A DNA stretch of 64,000 nucleotides from UBA2450 sp045226015. GTDB taxonomy: Bacteria; Bacillota_I; Bacilli_A; RFN20; CAG-826. Location of the stretch: positions 186,001-250,000 of the forward strand of contig JBGVBY010000013.1 of the NCBI GenBank assembly GCA_045226015.1, given 5' to 3'. How positions within the stretch are numbered: position 1 is the stretch's first letter; each line of letters begins with the position of its first letter. Made by a program: the position numbers and the translations under genes. The notes below the pieces were generated by a model. The model was given only the letters and a program-made list of their open reading frames with translations. It was not told where the DNA came from and made no database searches. Positions 16,385-25,614 of the stretch are shown here, piece after piece.

Positions 16385-17581
16385 ATGAAAAAAGATAGAA
16401 GATCATTTGATGGTGTTTCTAGATTTGCTTTGACTGTTTTAGTGGCATTAATTATTTTCTCAGTGTTCGCTAATTCATTCATCATGGTCTCAGACACCTT
16501 AAAAGAAGCAAACTTCCCAAGTACTGGTACATTAGGAATGCTTTTTGATTACAGTGCAACAGCCGGACACTCCATGAAATTCCTTGGACAAGTCCTTTCT
16601 AACATCGTGGCATATATCTTTATGCTCTGTGGTGTAATCGTATTTTTCTTATCACTTGCATTAATCAAACACGACAAAGTCGTAAAAGCAAAATGTGCAG
16701 TTTTAGGATTAGCATTATTTGTTCCAGCAACAATCGGTTTAACTGGTGGAGTTATTGACTTCTTTGGACATGGTTTCAATTTCTTAAATAACACAAAGGG
16801 ATTAGAACCATCACTCATTATGGCGTGCTACATTTGCACATTATTACTTGATGTCGCATTCTTAGTGCTTGCCTTCATTAGCTTGGTTAGTGGTATTCGT
16901 ACTGCTGTTAAAGTTAATAGAGGCGAAGTCATCTATGATGCACACCCAGAAAGAAAAGTTGCAAAACAAGAACAATCTCCAGCGGAAAAAGCTGCTGAAA
17001 GAGAAGAATTACTCAAGAGCATCAGAGAAATCGTTAAAGAAGAACTCGATAAACTTGATCGTGTTGTTATCGCTAAAGAAGCTCCTGTTGTTCGCGAAGT
17101 AAAACCAGCTCCAGCACCTGCTCCAGTCGTGGAAGAAGAAAGCAAACTTTCTATTCAAAGAATTCCATTCGCTGAAAAGATTGTTAAAGCTGATAAAGAT
17201 CTTCAAGAAAAATATAACGAAATCAAGAGTGATTTCCTTGCATATGGAGCATCTAGTAGAGTTTCAGTTGCTGGCGATACATTCAGATTACATCGTAAAC
17301 CATATGCAAAGATCACACTCGTTGGTAAGACCTTAAAAGTCTACTTTGCATTAAATCCAAGAGACTTCAGGGATTCACCAATCCCAGTTGTTGACGCTAG
17401 CGACAAAGTGGCTTATGAAGAAGTTCCAGCCTTACTTAAAGTTAAATCTAACTTAGCGGTCAAACGAGCTAAAGATTTAATGGAAATGGCAATGGCTAAA
17501 GACGGATACGCTAAAGAAAAAGAACCAGTTGATCATAACTGGGTTAGAGACATCCGCTTAGAACTCAAAGCTAAGAAATAA
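16385..17581 (+). CDS. Uncharacterised four-helix membrane protein with C-terminal cytoplasmic domain
   Basis: A 398-residue protein of unknown function. Four hydrophobic segments lie within residues 13-180. They are followed by a charged coiled-coil-like stretch (EREELLKSIREIVKEELDKL) and a Pro/Ala-rich linker (about 235-255). A folded domain starts near 260: RVSVAGDTFRLHRKPYAKITLVGKTLKVYFALNPRDFRDSPIPVVDASDK. I recall similar 'RvS...dtfRl.RK.yA.i...GKtL.vY.aLnP' segments in uncharacterised proteins of gut Firmicutes but cannot name the family. The promoter at 16333-16361 and the GAGG site fit a single-gene unit ended by the terminator at 17590. Confidence 0.6.
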   Translation: MKKDRRSFDGVSRFALTVLVALIIFSVFANSFIMVSDTLKEANFPSTGTLGMLFDYSATAGHSMKFLGQVLSNIVAYIFMLCGVIVFFLSLALIKHDKVVKAKCAVLGLALFVPATIGLTGGVIDFFGHGFNFLNNTKGLEPSLIMACYICTLLLDVAFLVLAFISLVSGIRTAVKVNRGEVIYDAHPERKVAKQEQSPAEKAAEREELLKSIREIVKEELDKLDRVVIAKEAPVVREVKPAPAPAPVVEEESKLSIQRIPFAEKIVKADKDLQEKYNEIKSDFLAYGASSRVSVAGDTFRLHRKPYAKITLVGKTLKVYFALNPRDFRDSPIPVVDASDKVAYEEVPALLKVKSNLAVKRAKDLMEMAMAKDGYAKEKEPVDHNWVRDIRLELKAKK

Positions 17582-17589
17582 TTAAAGTT

Positions 17590-17613
17590 AAGATGTGCTT
17601 GCACATCTTTTCT
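17590..17613 (+). terminator. Rho-independent terminator
   Basis: AAGATGTGC-TT-GCACATCTT hairpin followed by a T-rich tract. Confidence 0.9.
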
Positions 17614-17652
17614 TTTTGTTTTTATAATTAATCATCGGAGGAGAATATTAAA

Positions 17653-18129
17653 ATGATTGGTAAAAAAGTAATTGCTTTTGTCGAGTTAGGATTTTCGTTC
17701 ATCTTTTTTGTCGCGGCAATCGTTAACTTGGTTAAATGGAGTAACGCATTCCCATTAATCGGATTATCAGGATCAATGGCCTTAGCAGCTTTCGGATTAT
17801 TTGCTATACTTCATAAATCAAAAGCAGAAGAACCAAATATTAAACCACATTACTTTAAAACAACAAGTGAATACGTCCATCGTATTGTTGCGATTGCGGC
17901 GATTATCTGGTACTTCTCATTCTTGACAGCATCATTCGTGTTTGTTGTTGTGCTACAACTCGTCTTTGCCCGTGGTAATTTAACATTCCTTATCATTGGT
18001 TCTGGTGTGCCACTAGTGAGCTGTTTAGTTTTCCATGCCATTTCTTTAGCGTTAACATATAAGCAACAAAGCGATTATGTTAGACTAGAGCAACTTGAAG
18101 TTCTTAAAGAAATTGCTGAAAAGAAATAA
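17653..18129 (+). CDS. Uncharacterised four-helix membrane protein
   Basis: A 158-residue protein with four hydrophobic segments (about 8-28, 34-52, 72-98 and 108-132) and a charged C-terminal tail (QQSDYVRLEQLEVLKEIAEKK). I do not recognise a family. GGAGGAG 12 bp upstream supports the ATG. It lies between two terminators, so it is its own transcription unit. Its simple topology gives no functional clue. Confidence 0.55.
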   Translation: MIGKKVIAFVELGFSFIFFVAAIVNLVKWSNAFPLIGLSGSMALAAFGLFAILHKSKAEEPNIKPHYFKTTSEYVHRIVAIAAIIWYFSFLTASFVFVVVLQLVFARGNLTFLIIGSGVPLVSCLVFHAISLALTYKQQSDYVRLEQLEVLKEIAEKK

Positions 18130-18142
18130 TTTAGGAATCACA

Positions 18143-18166
18143 AAAAAGAGCCGATTGGCTCTTTTT
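18143..18166. terminator. Bidirectional terminator
   Basis: AAAAAGAGCC-GATT-GGCTCTTTTT perfect hairpin between convergent genes. Confidence 0.92.
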
Positions 18167-18167
18167 A

Positions 18168-18800
18168 TTATTCTTTGAATAATATCCTGCCTAGTCTTAT
18201 ATGAGTGGCGTCTTCTTTAATCGCGTTTAGGTAATCATCGCTCATCCCCATGCTAAGGTAGGGAAGTTTGATTTTGAATTCTTTTTCCAATTCATCTCGT
18301 AACAAACTTAATTTATGGAATTGTTCATCGGTGTTTTCGCTTGATTTAACCGCCATCATCATAAGGCCAACAAGTTTAATCTTCTTGTATTTTAGGAGTT
18401 CCTTAACAAAGTCTTTTACTTCATAATATGGAACGCCGTTTTTAGTTTCTTCAAGATTGATTGACACTTCGATAAAAGTGTTTAACTGTTCTTTTCTTTC
18501 TTTTTCAATAAGATCAGCAAGTTTTAATGAATCCAAAGAGTGGAGATAATCAATCTTGTTTATTACTTCTTTAGCTTTGTTTCTTTGTAAGTGTCCAATG
18601 AAATGCCACACGATATTTTTATCGTTCAATAAACTTTGTTTATTAATAAAGGAATCGACACGGTTTTCTCCGAAGTTATTGATTCCAGATTCAAGTAAAT
18701 TATTCATTGTCTCAGCGTCAATGTATTTAGTAGCCGCAACAACAGTGATGTTATTAGGAATAGTAAGTAAGAACTCTTTGATATCGTCTCTGATTTTCAT
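18168..18800 (-). CDS. YggS/PLPBP family pyridoxal phosphate homeostasis protein
   Basis: A 210-residue single-domain PLP-binding protein. Conserved blocks: VVAATKYIDAETM with the PLP lysine (about K26), GINNFGENRVDSF, WHFIGHLQRNKAK, SLDSLKLADLI, IEVSINLEETKNGV, LVGLMMMA, LSMGMSDDYLNAI and THIRLGRILF. Family members have no known catalytic turnover and buffer PLP and amino acid pools. The gene stands alone on the minus strand, without the sepF/ylmG neighbours often seen in Firmicutes. Confidence 0.93.
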   Translation of the reverse strand: MKIRDDIKEFLLTIPNNITVVAATKYIDAETMNNLLESGINNFGENRVDSFINKQSLLNDKNIVWHFIGHLQRNKAKEVINKIDYLHSLDSLKLADLIEKERKEQLNTFIEVSINLEETKNGVPYYEVKDFVKELLKYKKIKLVGLMMMAVKSSENTDEQFHKLSLLRDELEKEFKIKLPYLSMGMSDDYLNAIKEDATHIRLGRILFKE

Positions 18801-18892
18801 ACTAAAGATTGTAGTGCTTCTCTTTTGACTTTTTCAAGTGTAATTCTATTGTATAAATAATTAATTATTATATAATTGAATTAGGACTATTT

Positions 18893-20722
18893 ATGGAAGA
18901 ATTTAAGAAAGACGAAACTAAGTTTCAAGATACAGATTTGCTTGAACCAATCGAATTCTATAAGCATCAATTAAAAGACGCATTCCACGAAAACGCGGAA
19001 GATTATTTTGAGTACTTATCTAAGAAAGCTGAAACAAATGTTGAGGCTAATAGAGAAGCGGTCAAAAAATACGATGCAGAAGTCGCTAAGATTAATTCTT
19101 TAAGCAACAACGCCAAAAAACAAAAGTCAGGAATTGGATGGATGATTTTCTTATTAATCATGTCTGCTTTTGGTATCGCTATTCCTTTAGTTCTTTTAAA
19201 CAAGATTCCTCTAGCGGTTTCTATCGCAGTTCCTATTGGATGTGCTGGATTAATTGCTTTAGCAATCGTAATGATTGTTAAAATGAAGAAAAAATGGAAA
19301 AAACTAAACGAAGAAATTGCTAAACACCAAGAAATAGCCAACAAGCATAAAGCGGAAGCTGAAGGTTATATGGCAAAGCTTAACAGCATGTTTGAAGCCA
19401 ATATGGCGGCTTTACTCATGAGTAAGACTACACCTGTTATTGATTTAGATCGTGATTTCGATCCTGAAAAATATACTCTGTTACACGAAAAATACGGATA
19501 TACATCTAACCAATCTCCATCTGTTAGTACGTTGTTCGCTCAATCAGGACATATTTTAGGTAATCCATTCGTAATCGCAAAAACCTATGTTCAATCTATG
19601 CGCGACCATGTTTATAGAGGAACATTAACAATTACGTGGACTGAAAGGGTGTCTGATGGAAAAGGCGGAACAAGAACCGTTTTAAGAAGTGAAACATTGG
19701 TAGCAACTGTTACAGCACCTGAACCAGCGTATCATATTGATACGACTTTAATATATGGCAATGAAGCTGCACCTAATTTATCATTCTCTCGTTCTCCAAC
19801 AGGACACGGAAATGATGATGATAAACACTTAGAAAAATACATAAAGAGTTTTGACAAGAAACTTGACAAAGAAGTGGAAAAAGATCTCAAAAGAAATGAT
19901 GATAGTGTTTTCACTCGACTCCATAATAGTGAGTTTGAAGCATTATTTAATGCTTTGAATCGTGATAATGAAATGGAATTTAGACTTCTTTTCACTCCGC
20001 TCGCTCAAAAGAATATGATTTCTTTAATCAGAGATAAAGATAAAGTTGGTTATGGCGATGATTTCAGCTTTAGAAAATCAAAGAAACTCAATTACATCGG
20101 TGCTGGACACTTATATAACTCCTCTGAACTTGATAAAGGGCCATCTGATTTAAGATCATATAGTTACGATATCGCTCATAGAAACTTCGTTGATTATTGT
20201 GATAGATATTGTAAACAAATCTATTTCGCTTTAGCGCCTCTTATTTCCATCCCATTATATCAACAACATAAGACTTTAGATTTTATCTATAACGGTAGAT
20301 TTGGACACAACGTTACTCAAGAAGAAGCAGAAGCAGCCGCTAACTGCCATAACTGGAATTTATTTAAGCACCCAGCAACTAGAAGCGTAGGCGTTATTCT
20401 TAAGAGCAAATTTGTTAGAAGCAACGAATCAGTTGATGAATGTGAAATTACCGCTCATTCATTCTCTGGAACAGATAGAGTGTCTTACATCAGAAAATAC
20501 GGTGGAGATGGTAGATGGCATGATGTTCCTGTTAAATGGATTGAATACAATCCAATCTCTCAAGTTACTCCATTTGCGGTGGGTAGAGCTAATGAAAACA
20601 CATATTATGATTTTAACGGCAAATTCTGCGCTGGAGATTACAACAAATTATTAGAACGATATCAAAAAGCTGATCAAGTTCTATACAAAAAAGGGTTATT
20701 TTCTTTCGTTAAGAAAGGTTAA
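18893..20722 (+). CDS. Large uncharacterised membrane protein paired with LemA
   Basis: A 609-residue protein of unknown function. An acidic, helical N-terminus (1-78) is followed by two adjacent transmembrane helices (about 81-102 and 106-129) and a lysine-rich coiled coil (about 130-175). A large C-terminal domain of about 430 residues contains RGTLTITWTERVSDGKGGTR, the tyrosine-rich RSYSYDIAHRNFVDYCDRY, and RKYGGDGRWHDVPVKWIEY. The two-helix hairpin with short loop implies that both soluble parts are on the same (probably cytoplasmic) face. It is followed 31 bp later by a LemA-family gene, so the two probably work together at the membrane. A weak AGGA site lies before the ATG. Confidence 0.6.
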   Translation: MEEFKKDETKFQDTDLLEPIEFYKHQLKDAFHENAEDYFEYLSKKAETNVEANREAVKKYDAEVAKINSLSNNAKKQKSGIGWMIFLLIMSAFGIAIPLVLLNKIPLAVSIAVPIGCAGLIALAIVMIVKMKKKWKKLNEEIAKHQEIANKHKAEAEGYMAKLNSMFEANMAALLMSKTTPVIDLDRDFDPEKYTLLHEKYGYTSNQSPSVSTLFAQSGHILGNPFVIAKTYVQSMRDHVYRGTLTITWTERVSDGKGGTRTVLRSETLVATVTAPEPAYHIDTTLIYGNEAAPNLSFSRSPTGHGNDDDKHLEKYIKSFDKKLDKEVEKDLKRNDDSVFTRLHNSEFEALFNALNRDNEMEFRLLFTPLAQKNMISLIRDKDKVGYGDDFSFRKSKKLNYIGAGHLYNSSELDKGPSDLRSYSYDIAHRNFVDYCDRYCKQIYFALAPLISIPLYQQHKTLDFIYNGRFGHNVTQEEAEAAANCHNWNLFKHPATRSVGVILKSKFVRSNESVDECEITAHSFSGTDRVSYIRKYGGDGRWHDVPVKWIEYNPISQVTPFAVGRANENTYYDFNGKFCAGDYNKLLERYQKADQVLYKKGLFSFVKKG

Positions 20723-20753
20723 TAATATACAATAATTATTGGAGGAATAAAAA

Positions 20754-21416
20754 ATGGCTAATGAATTAGACGAAATGACTGGTCCAGTTAATCAAGAAGG
20801 ACGCGATGTTAATGTCATTGAAAAACAACTCAAAGTGGAAATGACCACAGGACTTAAAGTCTGTAACGTAATGTGCATTTTCCCTGGAGTACTTTTACTT
20901 GGAATTCCAACTATTGTTTGGCTTTATAAGAAAGCAAAAGCAAAAGAATATTTCCAAAAATTACAACAACAAATCCAACACAACGCTTCTCAAATCGATA
21001 ATTTCTTAGAACAAAGAGTCGTTATCTTACAAAACGTTGCCCGTTTATTAGACAAGGCAATCGATTTAGATAAGTCTACCTTCACTGAAATCGCTAAGAA
21101 TAGAAGTGCTGGTAGCTTAAATGGCGCTGCTGATGCAATTGAAAGTGTTAATAAGGCAATCAATGTTTCCTTAGAAGCATATCCAGATTTAAGAGCACAT
21201 GGTGAAATTGCTGATGCAATGCAACAAAACTCTTACTTACAAAAAGAAATTACAGCAGCTAGAGAAGTCTATAACGATTCTATTGCTTCCTGGAACAGAG
21301 AAATCAACACCTGGGGTGCAAAGAAATACGTTGCTGCTAAAGAAGGATATACAACCCGTATACCATTTACAACAAGCAAACAAATTAAAGAAGCTGCTCG
21401 TGGAGTATTCTTCTAA
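20754..21416 (+). CDS. LemA family protein
   Basis: A 220-residue protein with one transmembrane helix (about 36-56) and a long helical body. Segments HNASQIDNFLEQRVVILQNVARLL, AYPDLRAHGEIADAMQQNSYLQKEITAAREVYNDSIASWNREINTW match the LemA core ('qid..l.qR.dLipnlve', 'yPdLka...f..Lq..l...e..i...R..YN..v..yN..i'). LemA proteins sit in the membrane of many bacteria and their role is unclear. Unlike most members it has about 35 residues before the membrane helix. GGAGGAA is the ribosome site. It is paired with the preceding 609-residue membrane protein. Confidence 0.8.
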   Translation: MANELDEMTGPVNQEGRDVNVIEKQLKVEMTTGLKVCNVMCIFPGVLLLGIPTIVWLYKKAKAKEYFQKLQQQIQHNASQIDNFLEQRVVILQNVARLLDKAIDLDKSTFTEIAKNRSAGSLNGAADAIESVNKAINVSLEAYPDLRAHGEIADAMQQNSYLQKEITAAREVYNDSIASWNREINTWGAKKYVAAKEGYTTRIPFTTSKQIKEAARGVFF

Positions 21417-21431
21417 TTAAAGGAGTAAAAA

Positions 21432-21983
21432 ATGAAATATAGATGTAAAGTTTGTGGACAAATAGTTGAAGTCGCCGAAGGCGAACCATGTCCAATCTGT
21501 GGTGCTAGTCACGATAAATTAGTGCCAATGACTGAAGAGAAGAAACAAGGTGAATTAACCTGGGCTGCCGAACACGTTATCGGAGTGGCTAAAGGCGTCG
21601 ATGAATTCATTCTTCAAGGATGTAGAGATCATTTCAAAGGCGAATGCTCTGAAGTTGGTATGTATCTCGCTATGAGCCGTCAAGCTCTTAGAGAAGGCTA
21701 CCCAGAAATCGCTTTACTATTAGAGCAAATCGCAAAAGAAGAAGCCGAACACGCTGCTAGATTTGCAGAATTATTAGGCGAAGTCGTCGAAGAAGATACC
21801 AAAAAGAATCTTGAAAAGATGCTTGCTGGAGAAAACGGAGCTTGTGAATCTAAATTCGCAATCGCTAAAAAAGCTAAAGAACTCAATCTTGACGCAATTC
21901 ATGATTCAGTTCACGAAATGGCAAGAGACGAAGCTCGTCACGGCAAAGCTCTTGAAGCAATGCTTAAAAGATATTTCAAATAA
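21432..21983 (+). CDS. Reverse rubrerythrin (N-terminal rubredoxin plus diiron domain)
   Basis: A 183-residue protein. An N-terminal rubredoxin-like Fe site (C5, C8, C20, C23 in RCKVCG and CPICG) precedes the ferritin-like diiron domain with AKEEAEHAARF and MARDEARHGKAL. Ordinary rubrerythrin has the rubredoxin at the C-terminus; this swapped order is the 'reverse' form that reduces hydrogen peroxide in anaerobes such as Clostridium. It points to an anaerobic lifestyle with oxidative stress defence. Ribosome site AAAGGAG. It lies 15 bp behind the LemA gene and may be cotranscribed. Confidence 0.93.
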   Translation: MKYRCKVCGQIVEVAEGEPCPICGASHDKLVPMTEEKKQGELTWAAEHVIGVAKGVDEFILQGCRDHFKGECSEVGMYLAMSRQALREGYPEIALLLEQIAKEEAEHAARFAELLGEVVEEDTKKNLEKMLAGENGACESKFAIAKKAKELNLDAIHDSVHEMARDEARHGKALEAMLKRYFK

Positions 21984-22006
21984 GATAAACGATATATCGA
22001 TAAATT

Positions 22007-22029
22007 GGCTGTTAAATAACAGCCTTTTT
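22007..22029 (+). terminator. Rho-independent terminator
   Basis: GGCTGTTA-AA-TAACAGCC perfect hairpin followed by five Ts. Confidence 0.92.
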
Positions 22030-22044
22030 ATTTATAATTAATGT

Positions 22045-23277
22045 ATGTCTACCCCTTTAGCAGAATTGATTAGACCTGAAAAAATCGAAGACATGGTGGG
22101 ACAAGAACACCTTTTTAAGAGTGGCTCTATCTTTAATAAAACCATCTCAAAGAATGTGATTCCTAACATGATCTTTTATGGTCCCCCAGGAGTAGGAAAA
22201 ACCACGGTTGCCAATATCATCGCTAAAAACACAGAGATGTTACTCTGTAAACTTAATGGCACAATCGCGACCATTGATGATATTAAGAATGTAATTGATG
22301 AATCTAAAAGCGTATTTGCCTCTAAAGGTGTACTTCTTTATTTAGATGAAATTCAATACTTCAATAAGAAACAACAACAGTCTTTACTCGAATATGTTGA
22401 AAAAGGATACATAACCTTGATCGCTTCAACTACTGAGAACCCATATTTCTATATTTATCCAGCCTTATTATCTAGATGTTCTGTTTTTGAATTTAAATCA
22501 ATAAACAGCAAAGATATTAAGAAGGGATTAGAAAGAGTCATTAATCTTAAAAAGATTAAAATTGATGACGATGCTTTAGAAATGCTTTCTATATCCTCTA
22601 ATGGAGATATGCGTAAAGCAATCAACAACTTAGAGGTTTTATATAACGCATTAGGAAATAAGAAAATCACTTTAAAAGACGTGAACGAAGTAGTGGACAA
22701 GGCTCATATCAATTACGATAAAAGCGAAGATCGTCATTATGATCACTTAAGCGCTTTAATGAAGTCGCTTAGAGGAAGTGATCCAGATGCCGCAATTTTC
22801 TATTTAGCAAAGATGCTTGAAGCAGGTGATTTAATAGCGGTTTGTAGACGTATCTTATGCTCCGTAAACGAAGATGTTGGCTTAGCCTATCCTTCACTTA
22901 TTCCAATAGTGAAATCTTGTGTTGATATTGCCCTACAAATTGGTTTACCAGAAGCAAAGCTTCCTCTTAGTAACGCGGTTATTTTAATTGCAACCGCTCC
23001 TAAGAGTAACTCTGCTTACATGGCGTTTAACCGTGCAATGGAAGATATCAATTTAGGAAAAGGCATCTCTATTCCTAGACACTTGCAAAACACTCATTTT
23101 GACGGAGAAGATGATCTCGAAAGAGGTCAAAACTATAAATATCCACATGATTATAAGAATCATTATGTTAAACAGCAATATTTGCCAGACGATGTTAAAG
23201 ACAAACATTATTATGTTTATGGAAACAACAAGTTTGAGCAGTTAAACAAAGAATATTGGGATAAAATCAAGAAATAA
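22045..23277 (+). CDS. rarA: Replication-associated recombination protein RarA (MgsA)
   Basis: A 410-residue AAA+ ATPase: Walker A GPPGVGKTT, Walker B LYLDEIQYFNKKQQQ, sensor STTENPYFYIYPALLSRC. The C-terminal region SEDRHYDHLSALMKSLRGSDPDAAIFYLAKMLEAGD and PKSNSAYMAFNRAMEDI are RarA/WRNIP1 hallmarks. It acts at stalled replication forks. TATAAT (22033-22038) ends 6 bp before the ATG, so transcription should begin at or next to the start codon, with no leader and no ribosome site. The next gene starts 2 bp after the stop. Confidence 0.95.
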   Translation: MSTPLAELIRPEKIEDMVGQEHLFKSGSIFNKTISKNVIPNMIFYGPPGVGKTTVANIIAKNTEMLLCKLNGTIATIDDIKNVIDESKSVFASKGVLLYLDEIQYFNKKQQQSLLEYVEKGYITLIASTTENPYFYIYPALLSRCSVFEFKSINSKDIKKGLERVINLKKIKIDDDALEMLSISSNGDMRKAINNLEVLYNALGNKKITLKDVNEVVDKAHINYDKSEDRHYDHLSALMKSLRGSDPDAAIFYLAKMLEAGDLIAVCRRILCSVNEDVGLAYPSLIPIVKSCVDIALQIGLPEAKLPLSNAVILIATAPKSNSAYMAFNRAMEDINLGKGISIPRHLQNTHFDGEDDLERGQNYKYPHDYKNHYVKQQYLPDDVKDKHYYVYGNNKFEQLNKEYWDKIKK

Positions 23278-23279
23278 AT

Positions 23280-24185
23280 ATGGACAATTTAAAAACATTA
23301 ATAGATCAAAAGAAATACGATTTAGTTTTAAAACTAACAGAAAGAAGCGAGACCGCAAACGATCTCTTTTATCGTATTTCTGCCTTTATTTATCTTGGTC
23401 AATATGAAAACGCTTTATTTGTGATTCAAGATCATCAAAAGGTTTTAGAATCTAATCTAGTTAGTTTAATTAACGCTCACATTAATTTACTGTGTGCTTT
23501 AGGAAGATTTGAACAAGCTCATGCAGTATTAGATTATTACTCTAACCTACCTTATGAAAGTCAAATCGTGGAAGAAGTTTTAAGAAAAATGCCTGAGGTA
23601 ATCGCTCTAGAAGAAGAGAAACACAATACGATTCGCTTTTATGACGATGAGCAAATTGAGAAATTCTTAAGAAGCGAAAAGCTCGAAGATGTCTTAGTGG
23701 GGCTCGACACAATTCGTAATCGTGATATTTTCACCTTCCTTCCAATTCTTCAAGACCTATTAATCAACCATCCAAAACAAATCATCAGAAGTTATATCCT
23801 CATGCTTTTAGTGCAAAAAGAAGTAGACCGTTCATTAAAAATGAAAAGCATTGATGAAATCATTGATATCAATCCTAAACATATCTCTGTGCCATTTACA
23901 TCCGTTGTCTTTAATGAGACAGTCAAATTGATAGAGACTAATTTTAAGGATCCAACGCTTGCACAAACTGCAACGCAATTGTTTTCTGAGTATGAAATGT
24001 ATCGTTATCCACGTTCACACATCCATGCTCCTATAGATTTATGTCATGCCTTATATTTGATTTCTCGTGAGTACATAAATTCTCCAATAGAAGATATCGA
24101 TGCCTATATTAACGAGAAAGGTCTAAACAAAGACAACATCTTAAAAATCAAAAACGAAATTAACGAAATATTAAATATGATTTAA
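23280..24185 (+). CDS. TPR-like helical protein upstream of tig
   Basis: A 301-residue protein, predicted almost wholly helical. The first half has tetratricopeptide-like pairs (ANDLFYRISAFIYLGQYENALFVIQDHQ, LVSLINAHINLLCALGRFEQAHAVLDYY). No catalytic motif is visible. In Bacillus subtilis a TPR protein (YsoA) also neighbours tig, so this may be the counterpart, though sequence similarity was not tested. It starts 2 bp after rarA and ends before a terminator, so it belongs to the rarA transcript rather than that of tig. Confidence 0.6.
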   Translation: MDNLKTLIDQKKYDLVLKLTERSETANDLFYRISAFIYLGQYENALFVIQDHQKVLESNLVSLINAHINLLCALGRFEQAHAVLDYYSNLPYESQIVEEVLRKMPEVIALEEEKHNTIRFYDDEQIEKFLRSEKLEDVLVGLDTIRNRDIFTFLPILQDLLINHPKQIIRSYILMLLVQKEVDRSLKMKSIDEIIDINPKHISVPFTSVVFNETVKLIETNFKDPTLAQTATQLFSEYEMYRYPRSHIHAPIDLCHALYLISREYINSPIEDIDAYINEKGLNKDNILKIKNEINEILNMI

Positions 24186-24215
24186 TAAAGTAATATATTG
24201 AACTTATAACTCAAG

Positions 24216-24255
24216 TGCAACTAACGATAGATATCGTTTTGGTTGCATTTTATTT
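24216..24255 (+). terminator. Rho-independent terminator
   Basis: Stem TGCAAC/GTTGCA with inner AACGAT/ATCGTT (24216-24247), then a T-rich tail; it ends the rarA unit. Confidence 0.8.
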
Positions 24256-24318
24256 GCCTAAAATTATTAATTAATTTATAATTTTTCTCGCAAACTAAAA
24301 ATTATTAAGGAGAAAATC

Positions 24319-25593
24319 ATGAAATTTACATTCAAAGATTTAGAAGCTTGTCACGTACAAGTTGATGTGGTTATCGATGAAGCTAAGTGGAAAGCTGCTC
24401 AAGAAAACAGCGCTAAAAAGTTAGCGAAAGAAGTCCAAGTTGATGGATTTAGAAAAGGCCATGTCCCAGAAAACATCGCTAAGAAACACATCAATCCAGA
24501 AAAGATGCTTGATGATGCTATCAATTCATTACTTCCCGAAGTCTACAAAGAGGCTTTACAAAAAGGTAAGTTAGAACCATTTGCTCAACCAAAGGTTGAT
24601 GTCACCAAATTAAGCGACACCAATCTCGAAGTGAGATTCATTATTGTCACTGCTCCAAAAGTGGAATTAGGACAATATAAAGGTTTAGAACTTGGTAAAA
24701 AAGAAGCCAAAGTTTCTGCTAAAGAAGTTACTGATTCTATCGAAGAACTCAGAAAGCAAAATGCTTCCTTAGTCTTAAAAGAAGGTGCTGCTGAAAAAGG
24801 TGACACCGTTGTTATGGACTTTGTGGGTTCAGTTGATGGTAAGAACTTTGAAGGTGGTTCTGCGCAAAACTATGAGCTCGAACTCGGAAGCGGTTCTTTC
24901 ATCCCAGGTTTTGAAGACCAATTAGTGGGTATTAAAGCTAACGAACATCGTGATGTTAACGTTAAATTCCCAGAACAATACACTCCAGAACTCGCTGGTA
25001 AAGACGCTGTCTTTGCATGTGATGTTCACGAAGTGAAAACCAAAAAACTTCCAGAATTAAATGATGAATTCATCAAAGAACTCAACCTTGATGGAGTTAA
25101 AGATCTTGAAGGATTAAAAGCTTATAAGAAAGCTGAATTATTAGAAGCTAAAGAATCTAAAGAAAAGAAAGAATACTTAACCAAGCTTTATGAAGCTATT
25201 GCTAAGAATTCCAAGATTGAAATTCCAGAAGAAATGATTCTTGATCAAGCTGAAAACATGAAGAAAGACATGGAAAACAGAATGAAACAATCCGGTCTTA
25301 CTTTAGAACAATATTTACAATTCACCGGCGAGACTGAAGAAAAATTCATGGAAAAATTAAAGGGTGACGCTAAAAAAGACATCACCAACTATTTCATCCT
25401 TGAAAAAGTCGCTGAAAATGAAAAATTCGAAGTTACTGACGCAGATGTCGAGTTCGAATACGCAAAACTTGCTGATCAATACAAGATGAAGATTGAAGAT
25501 GTCAAGAAAGCTTTAAGTGCTCAACTTGATCAATTCAAACACAATCTTCGTATGACAAGAATCGAAGAAGAACTTCTTAAAAACAACAACTAA
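24319..25593 (+). CDS. tig: Trigger factor, ribosome-associated chaperone
   Basis: A 424-residue protein with the three trigger factor domains. The ribosome-binding N-terminus has FRKGHVPENIAKKHI (the GFRxGxxP signature, about 46-60). The FKBP-type prolyl isomerase domain (about 155-245) contains GDTVVMDFVGSVDGKNFEGG and IPGFEDQLVGIKANEHRDV. The helical C-terminal chaperone domain follows. It meets nascent chains at the exit tunnel. AAGGAG lies 8 bp upstream. lon follows after 21 bp with its own strong ribosome site, grouping chaperone and protease. Confidence 0.97.
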   Translation: MKFTFKDLEACHVQVDVVIDEAKWKAAQENSAKKLAKEVQVDGFRKGHVPENIAKKHINPEKMLDDAINSLLPEVYKEALQKGKLEPFAQPKVDVTKLSDTNLEVRFIIVTAPKVELGQYKGLELGKKEAKVSAKEVTDSIEELRKQNASLVLKEGAAEKGDTVVMDFVGSVDGKNFEGGSAQNYELELGSGSFIPGFEDQLVGIKANEHRDVNVKFPEQYTPELAGKDAVFACDVHEVKTKKLPELNDEFIKELNLDGVKDLEGLKAYKKAELLEAKESKEKKEYLTKLYEAIAKNSKIEIPEEMILDQAENMKKDMENRMKQSGLTLEQYLQFTGETEEKFMEKLKGDAKKDITNYFILEKVAENEKFEVTDADVEFEYAKLADQYKMKIEDVKKALSAQLDQFKHNLRMTRIEEELLKNNN

Positions 25594-25614
25594 TAAAGAA
25601 AAGGAGGTAAGCCT

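Noticed and set aside
21985..22000. CGATATATCG palindrome after rubrerythrin as an operator
   Set aside because: It lies downstream of the gene ahead of a terminator, with no promoter attached; probably chance in AT-rich sequence.
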